Source of the DNA: Emticicia sp. 21SJ11W-3
GTDB lineage: Bacteria > Bacteroidota > Bacteroidia > Cytophagales > Spirosomataceae
Direction of reading: 5' to 3'
DNA: 64,000 bases
Assembly: GCF_024138715.1 (NCBI RefSeq)
Contig: NZ_CP092074.1
Span: forward strand, 1,240,001 to 1,304,000
Made by a program: the position numbers and the translations under genes
The notes under the pieces: generated by a model
Databases searched by the model: none
Told to the model about the DNA's origin: nothing
Seen by the model: the letters and a program-made list of their open reading frames with translations, nothing else
Shown: piece by piece, positions 1-9,489 of the stretch
How positions within the stretch are numbered: the first letter of the stretch is position 1
Layout of the letters: each line of letters starts with the position of its first letter

Positions 1-932
1 ATGAGACCCGAACCACTTTTGGGCTGGCTAAGCAGTTTCTCCGGGTGTTTAGCATTGGGTAGTAGTTTTCTGTAAGTCGGGGTAACGTCCATATTGCTCA
101 CGAGCACATCAAACATACGCAACTCTTCAGTATTATCTGTCTTTAACTTTAGTCCCATAGCCTTTTTATCTTTTACAAGAATTTCTTCTACTCGGCAGTT
201 AAAATGAAACTGCACGCCCAGGTCTTTCGCCAAAGCTACCAGGCTTTCTGTTATGCCATACATACCATTTTTTGGGAAAAAAGCCCCGATGTTATACTCC
301 AGATGCGGAATGATATTCATCGTTGCCGGTGTCTGGTATGGGTCAGACCCATTGTAGGTAGCGTAACGATTAAATAACTGAACGGCCTTGGATGTTGAAA
401 AAAACTGCACGTTGGCATCGTTCATGGTATTAAAAATGCCCATTTTGGGCAGATTCAGATAGCCTCTTAAAGCCTTTGCGGAGGTCCAGGTTGATAACTT
501 ATGGAGCGAGTCTTCAAGAAAAAGGCCGCTTAGCACTTCATACTTAAAGGCACTGTCTTTCAATGCCTTTGTTATTTTTGCTGCCGGTTCGCCCAATTGT
601 TTTTCGGCCTCCCTGGCAAATGCAGAAGTGTCGGCAGGTACATTAAGTCTGGTGCCGTCTTCCCAGAAATACCGGCATACTTCCGGAAGGCGGATATACT
701 CAAAATAATCGCCTGCCAATTTACCAGACAATTCAAATAACTCATCTACCAATTGAGGCATTGTAAATAAAGATGGCCCTGCATCAAACCTGTATGGGCC
801 TTGCTCAAAGCTGCTTAGCTTACCACCGGGGTAGTCATTGGCCTCAAAAACTTCTACATCATAACCTTTGTTTTTCAGCCTGATAGCCGTGGCTATACCC
901 CCGATACCGGCCCCAATAATACCTGCTTTCAT
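1..932 (-). CDS. Phytoene desaturase-family FAD oxidoreductase (CrtI/CrtD), 3' end cut by window edge
   Basis: I translated this by hand; the frame is open from an ATG at 930-932 down to base 1, so about 310 residues are visible and roughly 170-180 C-terminal residues of a normal ~490-residue desaturase lie outside. The N-terminus (MKAGIIGAGIGGIATAIRL) is a Rossmann FAD-binding motif. It is followed by a PGGKLSSF stretch and YRFDAGPSLFTMP, which are signatures of the carotenoid desaturase family, and later by a GAFFPKNGMYGI segment. The family oxidises C40 carotenoid precursors at the membrane. The FDAGPSLFTMP form resembles the CrtD-like (hydroxycarotenoid 3,4-desaturase) branch of Bacteroidota as much as CrtI proper, so the exact substrate is open. 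It is divergent from the regulator at 1146. Confidence 0.85.
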   Translation of the reverse strand, partial: MKAGIIGAGIGGIATAIRLKNKGYDVEVFEANDYPGGKLSSFEQGPYRFDAGPSLFTMPQLVDELFELSGKLAGDYFEYIRLPEVCRYFWEDGTRLNVPADTSAFAREAEKQLGEPAAKITKALKDSAFKYEVLSGLFLEDSLHKLSTWTSAKALRGYLNLPKMGIFNTMNDANVQFFSTSKAVQLFNRYATYNGSDPYQTPATMNIIPHLEYNIGAFFPKNGMYGITESLVALAKDLGVQFHFNCRVEEILVKDKKAMGLKLKTDNTEELRMFDVLVSNMDVTPTYRKLLPNAKHPEKLLSQPKSGSGL

Positions 933-1145
933 TGATAGAATCTGTCTTTTTAGGATAGTAAAAAAATAACAAATGTGCCGCCGGATTGTTTGAAAATGTA
1001 AGCTGATGGCAGGGTACGACACCAACTATTAATCCAACTTTACCATAATTTCATAAGGGCTTTTGCTATTTTTTCACTATTTTGCGGCGTAAAATTAAAC
1101 AATTCGGATAGACTAAGTTATATTGGTTACCCTAATAAATCTGTA

Positions 1146-2309
1146 ATGGCAAAATTGTTAATTGTTGATGATGAAAAGAGTATTCGTGATGCCCTGAGAG
1201 ACATTCTTGAATATGAGCAATACGAGGTAGACGAGGCCAAAGATGGAGAAGAAGGGTTGGCGATGGTGTTAAAAACACATTATGATGTAGCCCTATGCGA
1301 TATAAAGATGCCCAAGCTCAATGGCCTTGATATGCTGCTGAAAGCCAAAGAAGAAGGCGTAATAACACAGTTTGTTATGATTTCGGCATTTGGTAATGTT
1401 GAAAACGCCGTTGAGGCCACCAAACGCGGAGCTTATGATTTTATAACCAAACCACCTGATTTAAACCGGTTGCTGATTACGGTTAGGAACGCCATAGAAA
1501 AGAGCAAAGACGTAGAGGTGATAAAAACGCTGAAAAGACGAATTTATAAAATAAATGAGATAGTTGGGGAGTCTGACCTGATTAAACGTGTAAAAGATAC
1601 CATAGACCGCGTAGCCCCTACCGAAGCCCGTGTGTTAATTACCGGGCCCAACGGCTCTGGTAAAGAGATGGTTGCCAAACAGATTCACGAGAAGAGTAAT
1701 CGCCGGAATCAGTCTTTGGTAGAGGTAAACTGTGCGGCTATTCCATCTGAGCTGATTGAGAGCGAACTCTTCGGGCATGAAAAAGGCGCTTTTACATCGG
1801 CCATCAAACAAAGAATAGGCAAGTTTGAACAGGCAGATAACGGTACGCTTTTTCTGGACGAGATTGGAGACATGAGTCTTTCTGCACAAGCTAAAGTACT
1901 TAGGGCTTTACAGGAAAATAAGATTACCCGTGTTGGCGGAGAAAAGGAAATAAAGGTGAATGTAAGGGTAATAGCAGCTACCAATAAAGATTTAAAAAAG
2001 GAAATTGCTGAAGGGAATTTCAGGGAAGATTTATATCATCGGCTAAACGTGATTCCGATATACGTGCCTTCACTGGCTAACCGAAAAGAGGATATACCTT
2101 TACTGGCTGAGAAATTTTTACAGGATATTGCTGATGAGTACGGAGACTCAGTAAAGGGATTTGAGCCTGACGCAATGGAATATATGAAAAATCTGCCGTG
2201 GACAGGTAACGTGCGAGAGCTTAGAAACGTAATTGAACGGCTGGTGATTATGTGCGAAGCATCCATTACGCTCGATGATGTGAAATTATATGCCGGAATG
2301 GGTTATTGA
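1146..2309 (+). CDS. NtrC-family response regulator, REC plus AAA+ domain, without Fis-type DNA-binding domain
   Basis: This is a 387-residue protein. Residues 1-120 are a receiver domain with acidic residues at 8-9 and the phospho-acceptor Asp52 (CDIKMP). Residues about 138-370 are the sigma-54-interacting AAA+ domain: Walker A GPNGSGKE at 167-174, Walker B FLDEIGD at 236-242, and arginine-finger region REDLYHRLNV. The loop that normally reads GAFTGA and touches sigma-54 reads GAFTSA (214-219). The protein stops just after the AAA+ domain (LYAGMGY), where NtrC relatives continue with about 60-80 residues of Fis helix-turn-helix. It may therefore act without its own DNA-binding domain. lpd follows 59 bases downstream on the same strand. 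The ATG at 1146 is the only reasonable start. No cognate kinase is adjacent. Confidence 0.93.
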   Translation: MAKLLIVDDEKSIRDALRDILEYEQYEVDEAKDGEEGLAMVLKTHYDVALCDIKMPKLNGLDMLLKAKEEGVITQFVMISAFGNVENAVEATKRGAYDFITKPPDLNRLLITVRNAIEKSKDVEVIKTLKRRIYKINEIVGESDLIKRVKDTIDRVAPTEARVLITGPNGSGKEMVAKQIHEKSNRRNQSLVEVNCAAIPSELIESELFGHEKGAFTSAIKQRIGKFEQADNGTLFLDEIGDMSLSAQAKVLRALQENKITRVGGEKEIKVNVRVIAATNKDLKKEIAEGNFREDLYHRLNVIPIYVPSLANRKEDIPLLAEKFLQDIADEYGDSVKGFEPDAMEYMKNLPWTGNVRELRNVIERLVIMCEASITLDDVKLYAGMGY

Positions 2310-2368
2310 CCCGATGGCGAACGAAATGAGTCTGAAAAAATAAAAAAAAGTATAAAATTTATAATCAC

Positions 2369-3769
2369 ATGCAATACGATGTAACGGTAATCGGTTCGGG
2401 TCCCGGTGGATATGTAGCGGCTATCAGAGCGGCACAGTTAGGAATGAAAACCGCAATCATAGAAAAATATAGTGTTTTAGGTGGCACATGCCTTAATGTA
2501 GGTTGTATTCCATCAAAGGCATTGCTAGACTCGTCGGAGCATTTTTACAATGCCACGCATCATTTTGCCGAGCATGGAATACAAATACAGGCTCCGGTAG
2601 TTAACCTTGAACAAATGATGGCCCGTAAAAAAGGCGTTGTTGAGAAAATGAACGGCGGCATCAATTTTCTGATGAAGAAAAACAAAATTATGGTTTATAA
2701 TGGTTTTGGCTCTTTTGTTGATAAAAATACCATCAATATAAAAAAAGCAGACGGAACTGATGAAAAAATTACTTCGGGAAAGGTGATAATAGCTACGGGT
2801 TCTAAGCCTACTATTCTGCCTTTTATGAATTACGATAAAAAAAGAATTATTACCAGCACCGAGGCTTTGAACCTGACAGAAATACCTAAACACCTGATTG
2901 TGATTGGCGCGGGTGTAATTGGGGCAGAGTTAGGGTCTGTTTATGCACGTCTTGGAGCCAAAGTAACCTTTGTAGAGTTTGCGGATTCGATGATTCCTAC
3001 CATGGATAAAACAATGGGTAAAGAATTGCAGAAGTCTGTAAAAAAACTCGGTGCAGATTTTTATTTCAATACCAAGGTTACAAAAATTGAAAATCTGGGT
3101 GAAGAAGTTGCTGTAACTGCCGATGGAGCTGACGGAAAACCAGTTGAGATAAAAGGTGATTACTGTTTGGTTTGTATTGGCAGAAGAGCCTATATAGACG
3201 GATTGAATCTGGAGGCAGCCGGTGTTATTACCGACCGCGGCAAAGTTGTAGTTGATGAACACACACTTGAAACAAACGTGAAAGGCATTTATGCCATCGG
3301 AGACGTAATAAGAGGGGCCATGCTGGCTCATAAAGCCGAAGAGGAAGGTGTTTTGGTGGCCGAAACCATTAATGGCCAAAAACCACATATTAACTATAAC
3401 CTGATACCGGGTGTGGTTTATACCTGGCCTGAGGTTGCCTCGGTAGGTCAGACAGAGGAAGAACTCAAATCTAAAGGGGTTAGCTACAAGGTTGGCCAGT
3501 TTCCTTTCAAGGCTTTGGGCCGCGCTACTGCCAGTGGTGATACCGACGGGCTGGTTAAAATTCTGGCTAACAAAGAAACAGACGAAGTATTAGGCGTACA
3601 TATTATAGGTGCAAGAGCCGCAGATATGATTGCGGAAGCAGTAACGGCTATGGAGTTCAGAGCCAGTGCCGAAGACATTGCCCGTATATCTCATGCACAC
3701 CCTACTTACATGGAAGCCGTTAAAGAAGCAGCTCTGGCCGCTACTGAAAACAGAGCTATTCACGTTTAA
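2369..3769 (+). CDS. lpdA: Dihydrolipoyl dehydrogenase
   Basis: This is the E3 subunit of 2-oxoacid dehydrogenase and glycine-cleavage complexes; it reoxidises dihydrolipoamide with NAD+ in the cytoplasm. The 466-residue length is standard. The order is: FAD-binding GSGPGGYVAA at the N-terminus; redox disulfide GGTCLNVGCIPSKALL with Cys41 and Cys46; a second Rossmann motif IGAGVIGAELGSVYARLG near residue 180 for NAD; AIGDV near 310 for FAD; and the dimerisation domain ending in the active-site HAHPTYMEAVKEA. It follows the NtrC-type regulator by 59 bases and is terminated by a hairpin at about 3789-3825. No E1 or E2 genes are adjacent. Confidence 0.97.
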   Translation: MQYDVTVIGSGPGGYVAAIRAAQLGMKTAIIEKYSVLGGTCLNVGCIPSKALLDSSEHFYNATHHFAEHGIQIQAPVVNLEQMMARKKGVVEKMNGGINFLMKKNKIMVYNGFGSFVDKNTINIKKADGTDEKITSGKVIIATGSKPTILPFMNYDKKRIITSTEALNLTEIPKHLIVIGAGVIGAELGSVYARLGAKVTFVEFADSMIPTMDKTMGKELQKSVKKLGADFYFNTKVTKIENLGEEVAVTADGADGKPVEIKGDYCLVCIGRRAYIDGLNLEAAGVITDRGKVVVDEHTLETNVKGIYAIGDVIRGAMLAHKAEEEGVLVAETINGQKPHINYNLIPGVVYTWPEVASVGQTEEELKSKGVSYKVGQFPFKALGRATASGDTDGLVKILANKETDEVLGVHIIGARAADMIAEAVTAMEFRASAEDIARISHAHPTYMEAVKEAALAATENRAIHV

Positions 3770-3788
3770 CAAAAGCCATTTATCAGCA

Positions 3789-3825
3789 AAAGGCCCTTTG
3801 TAAGTATTTACTTAGGGCTTTTTTT
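3789..3825 (+). terminator. Rho-independent terminator after lpdA
   Basis: A GCCCT/AGGGC stem encloses a second short complementary pair (TAAGT/ACTTA) and is followed by a run of seven T residues, starting about 20 bases after the lpdA stop. Confidence 0.75.
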
Positions 3826-3872
3826 CATTTTAACCTGGCAAGTATCCTGAACACTACCAAGCCTTAATGTAC

Positions 3873-4559
3873 CTACTCTTTGGTTTTGAAGTATTCAACC
3901 ATTCCAAAAATAAGAATACACCTTGATAGCATCACAATGGCTCTCGGAATAAAACTTAGCCAGGGCAGGGGCTCCACATACGTATTATAAAACACCAGTA
4001 TATTGGCAAAAGCCATTAAAACAACACACCAGCTTATCCAGAACTTATTTGTTCCGCCTATGGGTAGAAATGATGCCAACGTGGCCGTGTAAGCATATAT
4101 GGCCGTATAAATTAAAAGCAGAATTTCTTCAAAAAAGGGTAGGGATGGATGCAATGAAATGATATAAAATAAAATGGGTACCAGGGCATAAACCGGTATA
4201 ACCCTCAACAACTTATAAGATTCGTCCTTTGTCTTGATTTCTGCGCCCATATTTTTAAAAATCTGTGTCCAGAGTATCAGTATACCCGCATGTATTACAA
4301 GGTTGAAAATTCTTAACCCATCAGGATAAATGATTACACATAGAGAAATAAAAACCGGAAGAATAAGCGTAGCAATGAATTGCCTGTCTATCGTTGTCGG
4401 AAGCGGCCTTCTCAAATTATAGTACCAGGCAACCAATACAATGGCTGCAATCAAGCGGAGGGTAGCAGTCCAAAAAACTTCCTCATCTGCCGGAAGCTTA
4501 TTGAAAAATAATTCAGATATCAGTAAAAGGAATGTAGCAGTCAGGTATCGGATGTTCAT
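3873..4559 (-). CDS. Multi-spanning membrane protein, possibly YhhN (lysoplasmalogenase)-like
   Basis: This is a 228-residue, very hydrophobic protein with about seven to eight predicted membrane helices and few charged residues between them. I do not see a decisive catalytic motif. The size, helix number and the C-terminal pattern (WISWCVVLMAFANILVFYN ... a final helix ending in IFGMVEYFK) recall the YhhN/TMEM86 lysoplasmalogenase family, which cleaves the vinyl ether bond of lysoplasmalogens, but this is a weak resemblance. It is a single gene on the minus strand, convergent with lpdA and 51 bases downstream of the dehydratase gene, so it may be read from that gene's promoter. Confidence 0.7.
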   Translation of the reverse strand: MNIRYLTATFLLLISELFFNKLPADEEVFWTATLRLIAAIVLVAWYYNLRRPLPTTIDRQFIATLILPVFISLCVIIYPDGLRIFNLVIHAGILILWTQIFKNMGAEIKTKDESYKLLRVIPVYALVPILFYIISLHPSLPFFEEILLLIYTAIYAYTATLASFLPIGGTNKFWISWCVVLMAFANILVFYNTYVEPLPWLSFIPRAIVMLSRCILIFGMVEYFKTKE

Positions 4560-4610
4560 AGATGTTAAAGTAAGAGCCCATACCTGAATATGGGCTCCGG
4601 ATGCGACAGA

Positions 4611-6338
4611 CTAATGCGATTCTCTTTTTACTTCATGACCTGAAAAGCCGGTCAGGAAGTTTAAATCGGCACCTTTGTCAGCTTGTGTTACTGTGTTAAC
4701 GTAAAGTTGCACATAGCCGCGGTCATAGCCCAGGTCAATTGGTTTCCAGTTCCTGCGTCTTTCTGCCAGCTCTTCGTCTGGCACATGAAGCCAGATTTTG
4801 CGCGCCTCTACATCAATTTCAATTAAATCGCCGTTTTGCACCAGCCCTAAAGTGCCACCAACGGCAGATTCTGGCGAAGCATGAAGAAATACTGTTCCAT
4901 AGGCTGTTCCGCTCATACGTGCATCTGAAATACGCACCATGTCGGTAATGCCTTTTTCGAGCAGTTTCCTGGGTAATTGCATATTGCCCACCTCTGGCAT
5001 GCCTGGGTAGCCCTTTGGGCCAACGTTTTTAAGAACCATTACACTGGTTTCATCTATCTCCAGATCCGGGTCGTCTATGCGTGCATGATAATCTTCTATG
5101 GTTTCAAAAACAACGGCTTTGCCAGTATGTTTCATCAGGTGTGGCGATGCAGCAGACGGTTTAATAACCGCCCCGTTTTCGCACAGGTTACCTTTTACAA
5201 CAGCAATGCCGCCCTCTCGTAAGATGGGTTTATCGGCCGTTGCTATTACGTCCTCATTCCATATTTTGGCACCTTTTGAGTTTTCAACCAGGCTTTTACC
5301 ATTTACTGTAATGGCATTTTTATGCAAAAAGCCCGACATCTCCTTAATAACTGCCGGTAGCCCGCCTGCATAATAGAAATCTTCCATCAGATACTTGCCT
5401 GATGGCATCAGATTTAACAGAAACGGCATTTTACTTCCTATGCTGTCAAAATCATCAAGCGTAATATCTACGTTAGTTCTGCCGGCAATGGCCAGTAAGT
5501 GTAGCACCAGGTTAGTTGAGCCCCCCACTGCTGCATTCATCATAATAGCATTTTCGAAGGCTTCGCGGGTAAGCACTGAAGAAATCGCCATGTTTTCGCG
5601 TACCATCTCAACAATTCTCATGCCCGACATGTGTGCCAGCACTTTTTTGCGGGAATCGGCCGCAGGGATAGCCGATGCGCCCGGAAGTGTAAGACCCAGG
5701 GACTCAACCATAACGGCCATTGTAGAGGCTGTACCCATCGTAGAACAGTGTCCTATGCTTCGGCTCATGCAGGCTTCTGCTTCTTCAAATTCTTCGGGTG
5801 TCATTTTGCCCGTTTTAACATCATCCGCAAATCGCCATACATCAGTGCCTGAGCCTATGGCTTTACCTTGAAAACGGCCACTTAGCATGGGGCCTCCCGG
5901 CACCACAATAGTGGGCAGGTCAACACTGGCGGCGCCCATCACCAGCGAAGGTGTGGTTTTGTCGCAGCCGGTTAATAACACCACCGCATCAAACGGATTC
6001 GCTCTAATGCTCTCCTCTACAGTCATGGCAGCAAGATTACGGTATAGCATGGCGGTGGGGCGGATGATAGTTTCGCCCAGCGACATCACCGGAAATTCGA
6101 GCGGAAACCCACCGGCTTCGTAAATGCCGTTTTTTACAGATTGCGCAATATCACGTAAATGGCCGTTGCATGGTGTTACTTCAGACCATGTGTTGCAGAT
6201 TCCGATAACAGGTTTTCCTTTGAACTGATGCGCCGGATAGCCCTGGTTTTTAATCCAACTACGATAGATAAATCCATCTTTCCCATCTTTGCCGAACCAA
6301 TCCTGGCTGCGTAGTTTTGTCGTATTTTCAGTGGTCAT
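4611..6338 (-). CDS. IlvD/Edd-family dehydratase, pentonate/hexonate (L-arabinonate type) rather than branched-chain
   Basis: This is a 575-residue member of the iron-sulfur IlvD/Edd dehydratases, which remove water from sugar acids or dihydroxy acids. The three cluster cysteines are visible: Cys48 (GICNTWSE), Cys125 (TGCDKTTP) and Cys198 (HCSTMGTAST). The catalytic Ser lies in ARMSGTAYGT near residue 480. The NTWSEVTPCNGHLRDIA and EFPVMSLGE segments and the length match sugar-acid dehydratases (L-arabinonate, D-xylonate, L-fuconate-like substrates) better than the amino-acid enzyme ilvD. No sugar-acid pathway gene is adjacent, so the physiological substrate cannot be read from context. The start is the ATG at 6338. 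It is divergent from the DUF937/OmpA-like gene. Confidence 0.9.
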   Translation of the reverse strand: MTTENTTKLRSQDWFGKDGKDGFIYRSWIKNQGYPAHQFKGKPVIGICNTWSEVTPCNGHLRDIAQSVKNGIYEAGGFPLEFPVMSLGETIIRPTAMLYRNLAAMTVEESIRANPFDAVVLLTGCDKTTPSLVMGAASVDLPTIVVPGGPMLSGRFQGKAIGSGTDVWRFADDVKTGKMTPEEFEEAEACMSRSIGHCSTMGTASTMAVMVESLGLTLPGASAIPAADSRKKVLAHMSGMRIVEMVRENMAISSVLTREAFENAIMMNAAVGGSTNLVLHLLAIAGRTNVDITLDDFDSIGSKMPFLLNLMPSGKYLMEDFYYAGGLPAVIKEMSGFLHKNAITVNGKSLVENSKGAKIWNEDVIATADKPILREGGIAVVKGNLCENGAVIKPSAASPHLMKHTGKAVVFETIEDYHARIDDPDLEIDETSVMVLKNVGPKGYPGMPEVGNMQLPRKLLEKGITDMVRISDARMSGTAYGTVFLHASPESAVGGTLGLVQNGDLIEIDVEARKIWLHVPDEELAERRRNWKPIDLGYDRGYVQLYVNTVTQADKGADLNFLTGFSGHEVKRESH

Positions 6339-6381
6339 AATTTATGTTAGAGAAAAAGGCAAAAAATTTATCAATAATCTT

Positions 6382-6389
6382 TATTTTTG
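6382..6389 (+). promoter_or_regulatory. Putative -7 box (TATTTTTG) for the 6458 gene
   Basis: The sequence fits the Bacteroidota -7 consensus TAnnTTTG and lies about 70 bases before the start codon. No clear -33 TTTG is at the usual distance, so it is a candidate only. Confidence 0.35.
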
Positions 6390-6457
6390 CGTTGTTTTGC
6401 AACCAATTTTAAGAAATTTGTTGGAATTAATTGTGATAGACTCAAAATTTATAAAAT

Positions 6458-7729
6458 ATGAACCTATTTGATACATTGAGCGAGGCATTGACAGATGATG
6501 TGGTATCAAAACTTGCCAAGTTAACAGATGAAGACCCGGCCAAAACCAAAAAAGCAATTGATGGTATTCTTTGTACGCTTATTGCCGGGCTTGTAAGAAG
6601 AACAGGAAGTACCATGAGCGTGAATATGCTCTATAATCAGATTCAGAAAGGGAACCAGGGCGGAAGACTGATTGGTGATGTTTTGTCTTATCTTAATAAA
6701 AAAGAAGACCTTGATGCCATATTGAAAATCGGCGACAGCCAGGTGAGTCAGATTTTCCCGGCCTATAAAAGTCCGCTGGTTAGTTTGATTGGTATCTATG
6801 CAGGCATTAAGAAAAACTCATCAAGCACCTACGCCAGTCTTATTACGCCAATGCTGATTGACGCCGTAAGCGTTGAAATAGCCAATAATAAAATGGATGT
6901 GGATGCCTTAACGGCTTATCTGGCAGAACACCACGAACCACTATTCAAAAAGGCTCCTGAAGAACTCATGGAGAAGATGATTCCGCAGCTGGGTTTACAA
7001 GAGCTGCTTTCTCCTAAATTCCCGCTTCCAAAGCGTGTAGTAACAGCTAAGCCTACGCCTCAGAAATCAAAAACCGGGGCGCCTGCTACGCCGCAGCCGG
7101 TTGAGCCAGTTGAAGAAGAAATAAGTAGTAGTTCGTCGTTTCCTATTAAAGGACTCCTTATTTTTCTTGTACTTGTAGCGGCAGCAGCCGGCGGATACTA
7201 CTGGTATGAAAATTACTACAAACCATCTCAGGCCAGTGCCGTTCAGGAAGAAACCACCGTGGTGGATGATTCTCTGAGCACCGGCATTGATACCACGCGT
7301 GCGGCTTTAGTAGATTCTGTAGCAACCAAAGATACTACTGCCACCCAGGTAGCACCTGCTGAAACAAATGCCGGTGGCAGCCTTACCAAAGAAATTGATC
7401 CTTACCTGGCCGATGCCACCAAACCAACCGGGCAGGTGTTTACGCTTAAAGACATCACTTTTGTAAAAGGCTCTTATGCATTAGATGATAAATCTGAGGC
7501 CTCAATTAAAGAGCTGATTGCCTTGTTCAATAAATACCCTAAACTTCAGATAAGACTGCAAGGCCACGCAACCGACGCCGTTGGGGTAGATAACAAAACA
7601 ATGGCCGTTAAGAGAGCCTATGCAATAAAACGTAAATTGTTGTCTGCAGGGGTTAACGATACCCGCATTGATGCCATTGGTATAACAGGCCAGGGAGACC
7701 TGGCAGAAGTGAAAATTGTATCTAAATAA
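6458..7729 (+). CDS. DUF937 domain protein with single membrane helix and OmpA-like C-terminal domain
   Basis: This is a 423-residue protein. Residues 1 to about 190 form a helical DUF937 domain. A Pro-rich linker (about 200-225) is followed by one membrane helix (about 230-250, rich in L, V, A, G) and an acidic, Thr/Ser-rich spacer. The last ~100 residues are OmpA/MotB-like (ITFVKGSYALDDKSEASIKEL ... LQIRLQGHATD ... KRAYAIKRKLLSAGV). OmpA-like domains bind peptidoglycan, which suggests an inner-membrane protein with a cytoplasmic DUF937 head and a periplasmic wall-binding tail. The family's function is unknown. It is convergent with ffh and shares a bidirectional terminator with it. Confidence 0.88.
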   Translation: MNLFDTLSEALTDDVVSKLAKLTDEDPAKTKKAIDGILCTLIAGLVRRTGSTMSVNMLYNQIQKGNQGGRLIGDVLSYLNKKEDLDAILKIGDSQVSQIFPAYKSPLVSLIGIYAGIKKNSSSTYASLITPMLIDAVSVEIANNKMDVDALTAYLAEHHEPLFKKAPEELMEKMIPQLGLQELLSPKFPLPKRVVTAKPTPQKSKTGAPATPQPVEPVEEEISSSSSFPIKGLLIFLVLVAAAAGGYYWYENYYKPSQASAVQEETTVVDDSLSTGIDTTRAALVDSVATKDTTATQVAPAETNAGGSLTKEIDPYLADATKPTGQVFTLKDITFVKGSYALDDKSEASIKELIALFNKYPKLQIRLQGHATDAVGVDNKTMAVKRAYAIKRKLLSAGVNDTRIDAIGITGQGDLAEVKIVSK

Positions 7730-7751
7730 GAAGAAATACACATTGCATATC

Positions 7752-7788
7752 AACAAAAAAAGCACCTGTTCGACGGGTGCTTTTTTTG
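7752..7788. terminator. Bidirectional terminator between the OmpA-like gene and ffh
   Basis: An 8-bp stem (GCACCTGT/ACGGGTGC, one G-U pair, TCG loop) is flanked by an A-run on the left and a T-run on the right, so it can work on both strands for the two convergent genes. Confidence 0.9.
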
Positions 7789-7807
7789 TTATCTTGCTTA
7801 ATAGGGT

Positions 7808-9124
7808 TTATTTAAGTGCCTTTAGTTTGCCTCCTGTCTGCATCTGATTCACTTTCTTCATCATGGTGCGCATCTGGTCAAACTGTTTCAGCAGATTATT
7901 TACCTGTATAATTTGCGTACCACTACCGGTAGCAATTCTTTTCTTACGGCTGCCGTCAATAATATCAGGTTTTTCACGCTCTTTTGGTGTCATTGAGCGG
8001 ATAATAGCCTCTATTGGTTTAAACGAGTCATTGCTGATGTCAAGGTCTTTTATCTGTGAGCCCACCCCCGGAATCATGCCCATTAAGTCTTTAATGTTAC
8101 CCATTTTCTTGATTTGCTCCAGCTGCGTCAGAAAGTCGTTCAGGTCAAACTTATTCTCACGCATTTTTTTGTTGAGGCGCTTGGCTTCGTCTTCGTCAAA
8201 TGCCTGCTGTGCTTTTTCTACCAACGATATCACGTCGCCCATGCCTAAAATACGGCTGGCCATACGTTCGGGGTAGAAAATGTCTAACGCCTCCATTTTT
8301 TCACCCGTCGAAATAAACTTGATAGGTTTATTAACGACGGTTTTAATTGACAAGGCCGCACCACCACGGGCATCACCATCTAATTTGGTAAGTACCACAC
8401 CATCAAAATCAAGGCGGTCGTTAAAGGTTTTGGCCGTATTAACGGCATCCTGCCCGGTCATTGAGTCAACCACAAAGAGAATTTCACTTGGGTTTATGGC
8501 CTTTTTAATGTTTTCTACTTCCTGCATCATCGCCTCATCAACTGCCAAACGACCGGCGGTATCGACAATGACTATATTTTTGCCGTTGCTTTTGGCGTAG
8601 GCTAAAGCATTTTTAGCAATTTCAACTGCATTTTTGCTTTCTGGCTCGGCATAAACATCAACTCCTATCTGTTCGCCTAATACCTGAAGCTGTTTAATAG
8701 CCGCAGGACGGTAGATGTCGCAGGCTACCAATAATATCTGGCGTCCTTGTTTCTTTAAGTAATTGGCAAACTTGCCTGAAAAAGTAGTTTTACCAGACCC
8801 CTGTAAACCGGCAATTAATATTACAGCCGGAGACCCCTTCAGGTTCACGCTCTGTGCCTGGCCACCCATCAGGTCGGTTAATTCTTCCTGTATAATTTTT
8901 ACAAATAACTGACCCGGCTCAACGGCTATCATTACTTTCCGGTCAATTGCTTTTTCACGAACGCGGTCGGTTACGTCTTTTGCTACTTTATAGTTTACGT
9001 CGGCATCCATTAGTGCACGGCGTACTTCTTTTATAGTGGCTGCAATGTTTATATCAGAAATCCTACCTTGCCCTTTCAGGGTTTTGACAGCCTTATTTAG
9101 TTTATCACTTAAATTTTCAAACAT
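7808..9124 (-). CDS. ffh: Signal recognition particle GTPase Ffh
   Basis: This protein binds SRP RNA and signal peptides of nascent membrane proteins and targets ribosomes to FtsY. The 438-residue protein has the N-domain helical bundle, then the G-domain with P-loop GLQGSGKTT, DTAGRL, and TKLDGDARGGAAL. The methionine-rich M-domain carries a long MGNIKDLMGMIPG segment and ends in NQMQTGGKLKALK. Length and order are normal. It is a single gene on the minus strand with a consensus -7 box about 70 bases upstream. Confidence 0.97.
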   Translation of the reverse strand: MFENLSDKLNKAVKTLKGQGRISDINIAATIKEVRRALMDADVNYKVAKDVTDRVREKAIDRKVMIAVEPGQLFVKIIQEELTDLMGGQAQSVNLKGSPAVILIAGLQGSGKTTFSGKFANYLKKQGRQILLVACDIYRPAAIKQLQVLGEQIGVDVYAEPESKNAVEIAKNALAYAKSNGKNIVIVDTAGRLAVDEAMMQEVENIKKAINPSEILFVVDSMTGQDAVNTAKTFNDRLDFDGVVLTKLDGDARGGAALSIKTVVNKPIKFISTGEKMEALDIFYPERMASRILGMGDVISLVEKAQQAFDEDEAKRLNKKMRENKFDLNDFLTQLEQIKKMGNIKDLMGMIPGVGSQIKDLDISNDSFKPIEAIIRSMTPKEREKPDIIDGSRKKRIATGSGTQIIQVNNLLKQFDQMRTMMKKVNQMQTGGKLKALK

Positions 9125-9489
9125 TTTCCAGAGCGTTAATGATTATTCCTTTGCGCATAGCTCATACCAAAGGGACATAGTTTGTAATAATTTGCAAAGT
9201 TAAGATTTTAGCAATCAACTTGTCTATAATTAAATAAAGAAATAAACCCCGGAAAGTGATTTTTTAAGCGATGTAAATTGAGAAGCCTGCCAACGGGTAT
9301 AATTATTTAGCCGTTTAATAACAATTGTTGTAAGTTTTAATTGTCGAAATCGTTATTTATTTGTGCTTCGTGTAGGGTATATGGTTTAATGCCATACGGC
9401 TGGCACAAGTTTTTAACATTGTATACAGGGCCCGGGCCTTGCGTATTAATATTACCTCAGTGCATAGTAAGAATAATAAATTATTTGTC
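9125..9489. other. Intergenic region between ffh and the hydrolase
   Basis: This is about 365 AT-rich bases between divergently read genes. The minus strand has the motif TAACTTTG at 9195-9202, a good -7 box for ffh. On the plus strand, no ATG-started gene is supportable before 9490. I see no RNA gene fold here. Confidence 0.5.
9195..9202 (-). promoter_or_regulatory. -7 box (TAACTTTG) of the ffh promoter
   Basis: On the minus strand the bases read TAACTTTGC, an exact match to TAnnTTTG, about 70 bases before the ffh ATG. A matching -33 box is not obvious. Confidence 0.5.

Noticed and set aside
9439-9489. Upstream TTG extension of the hydrolase
   Set aside because: It would add 17 residues before an ideal signal peptide that begins at ATG 9490.
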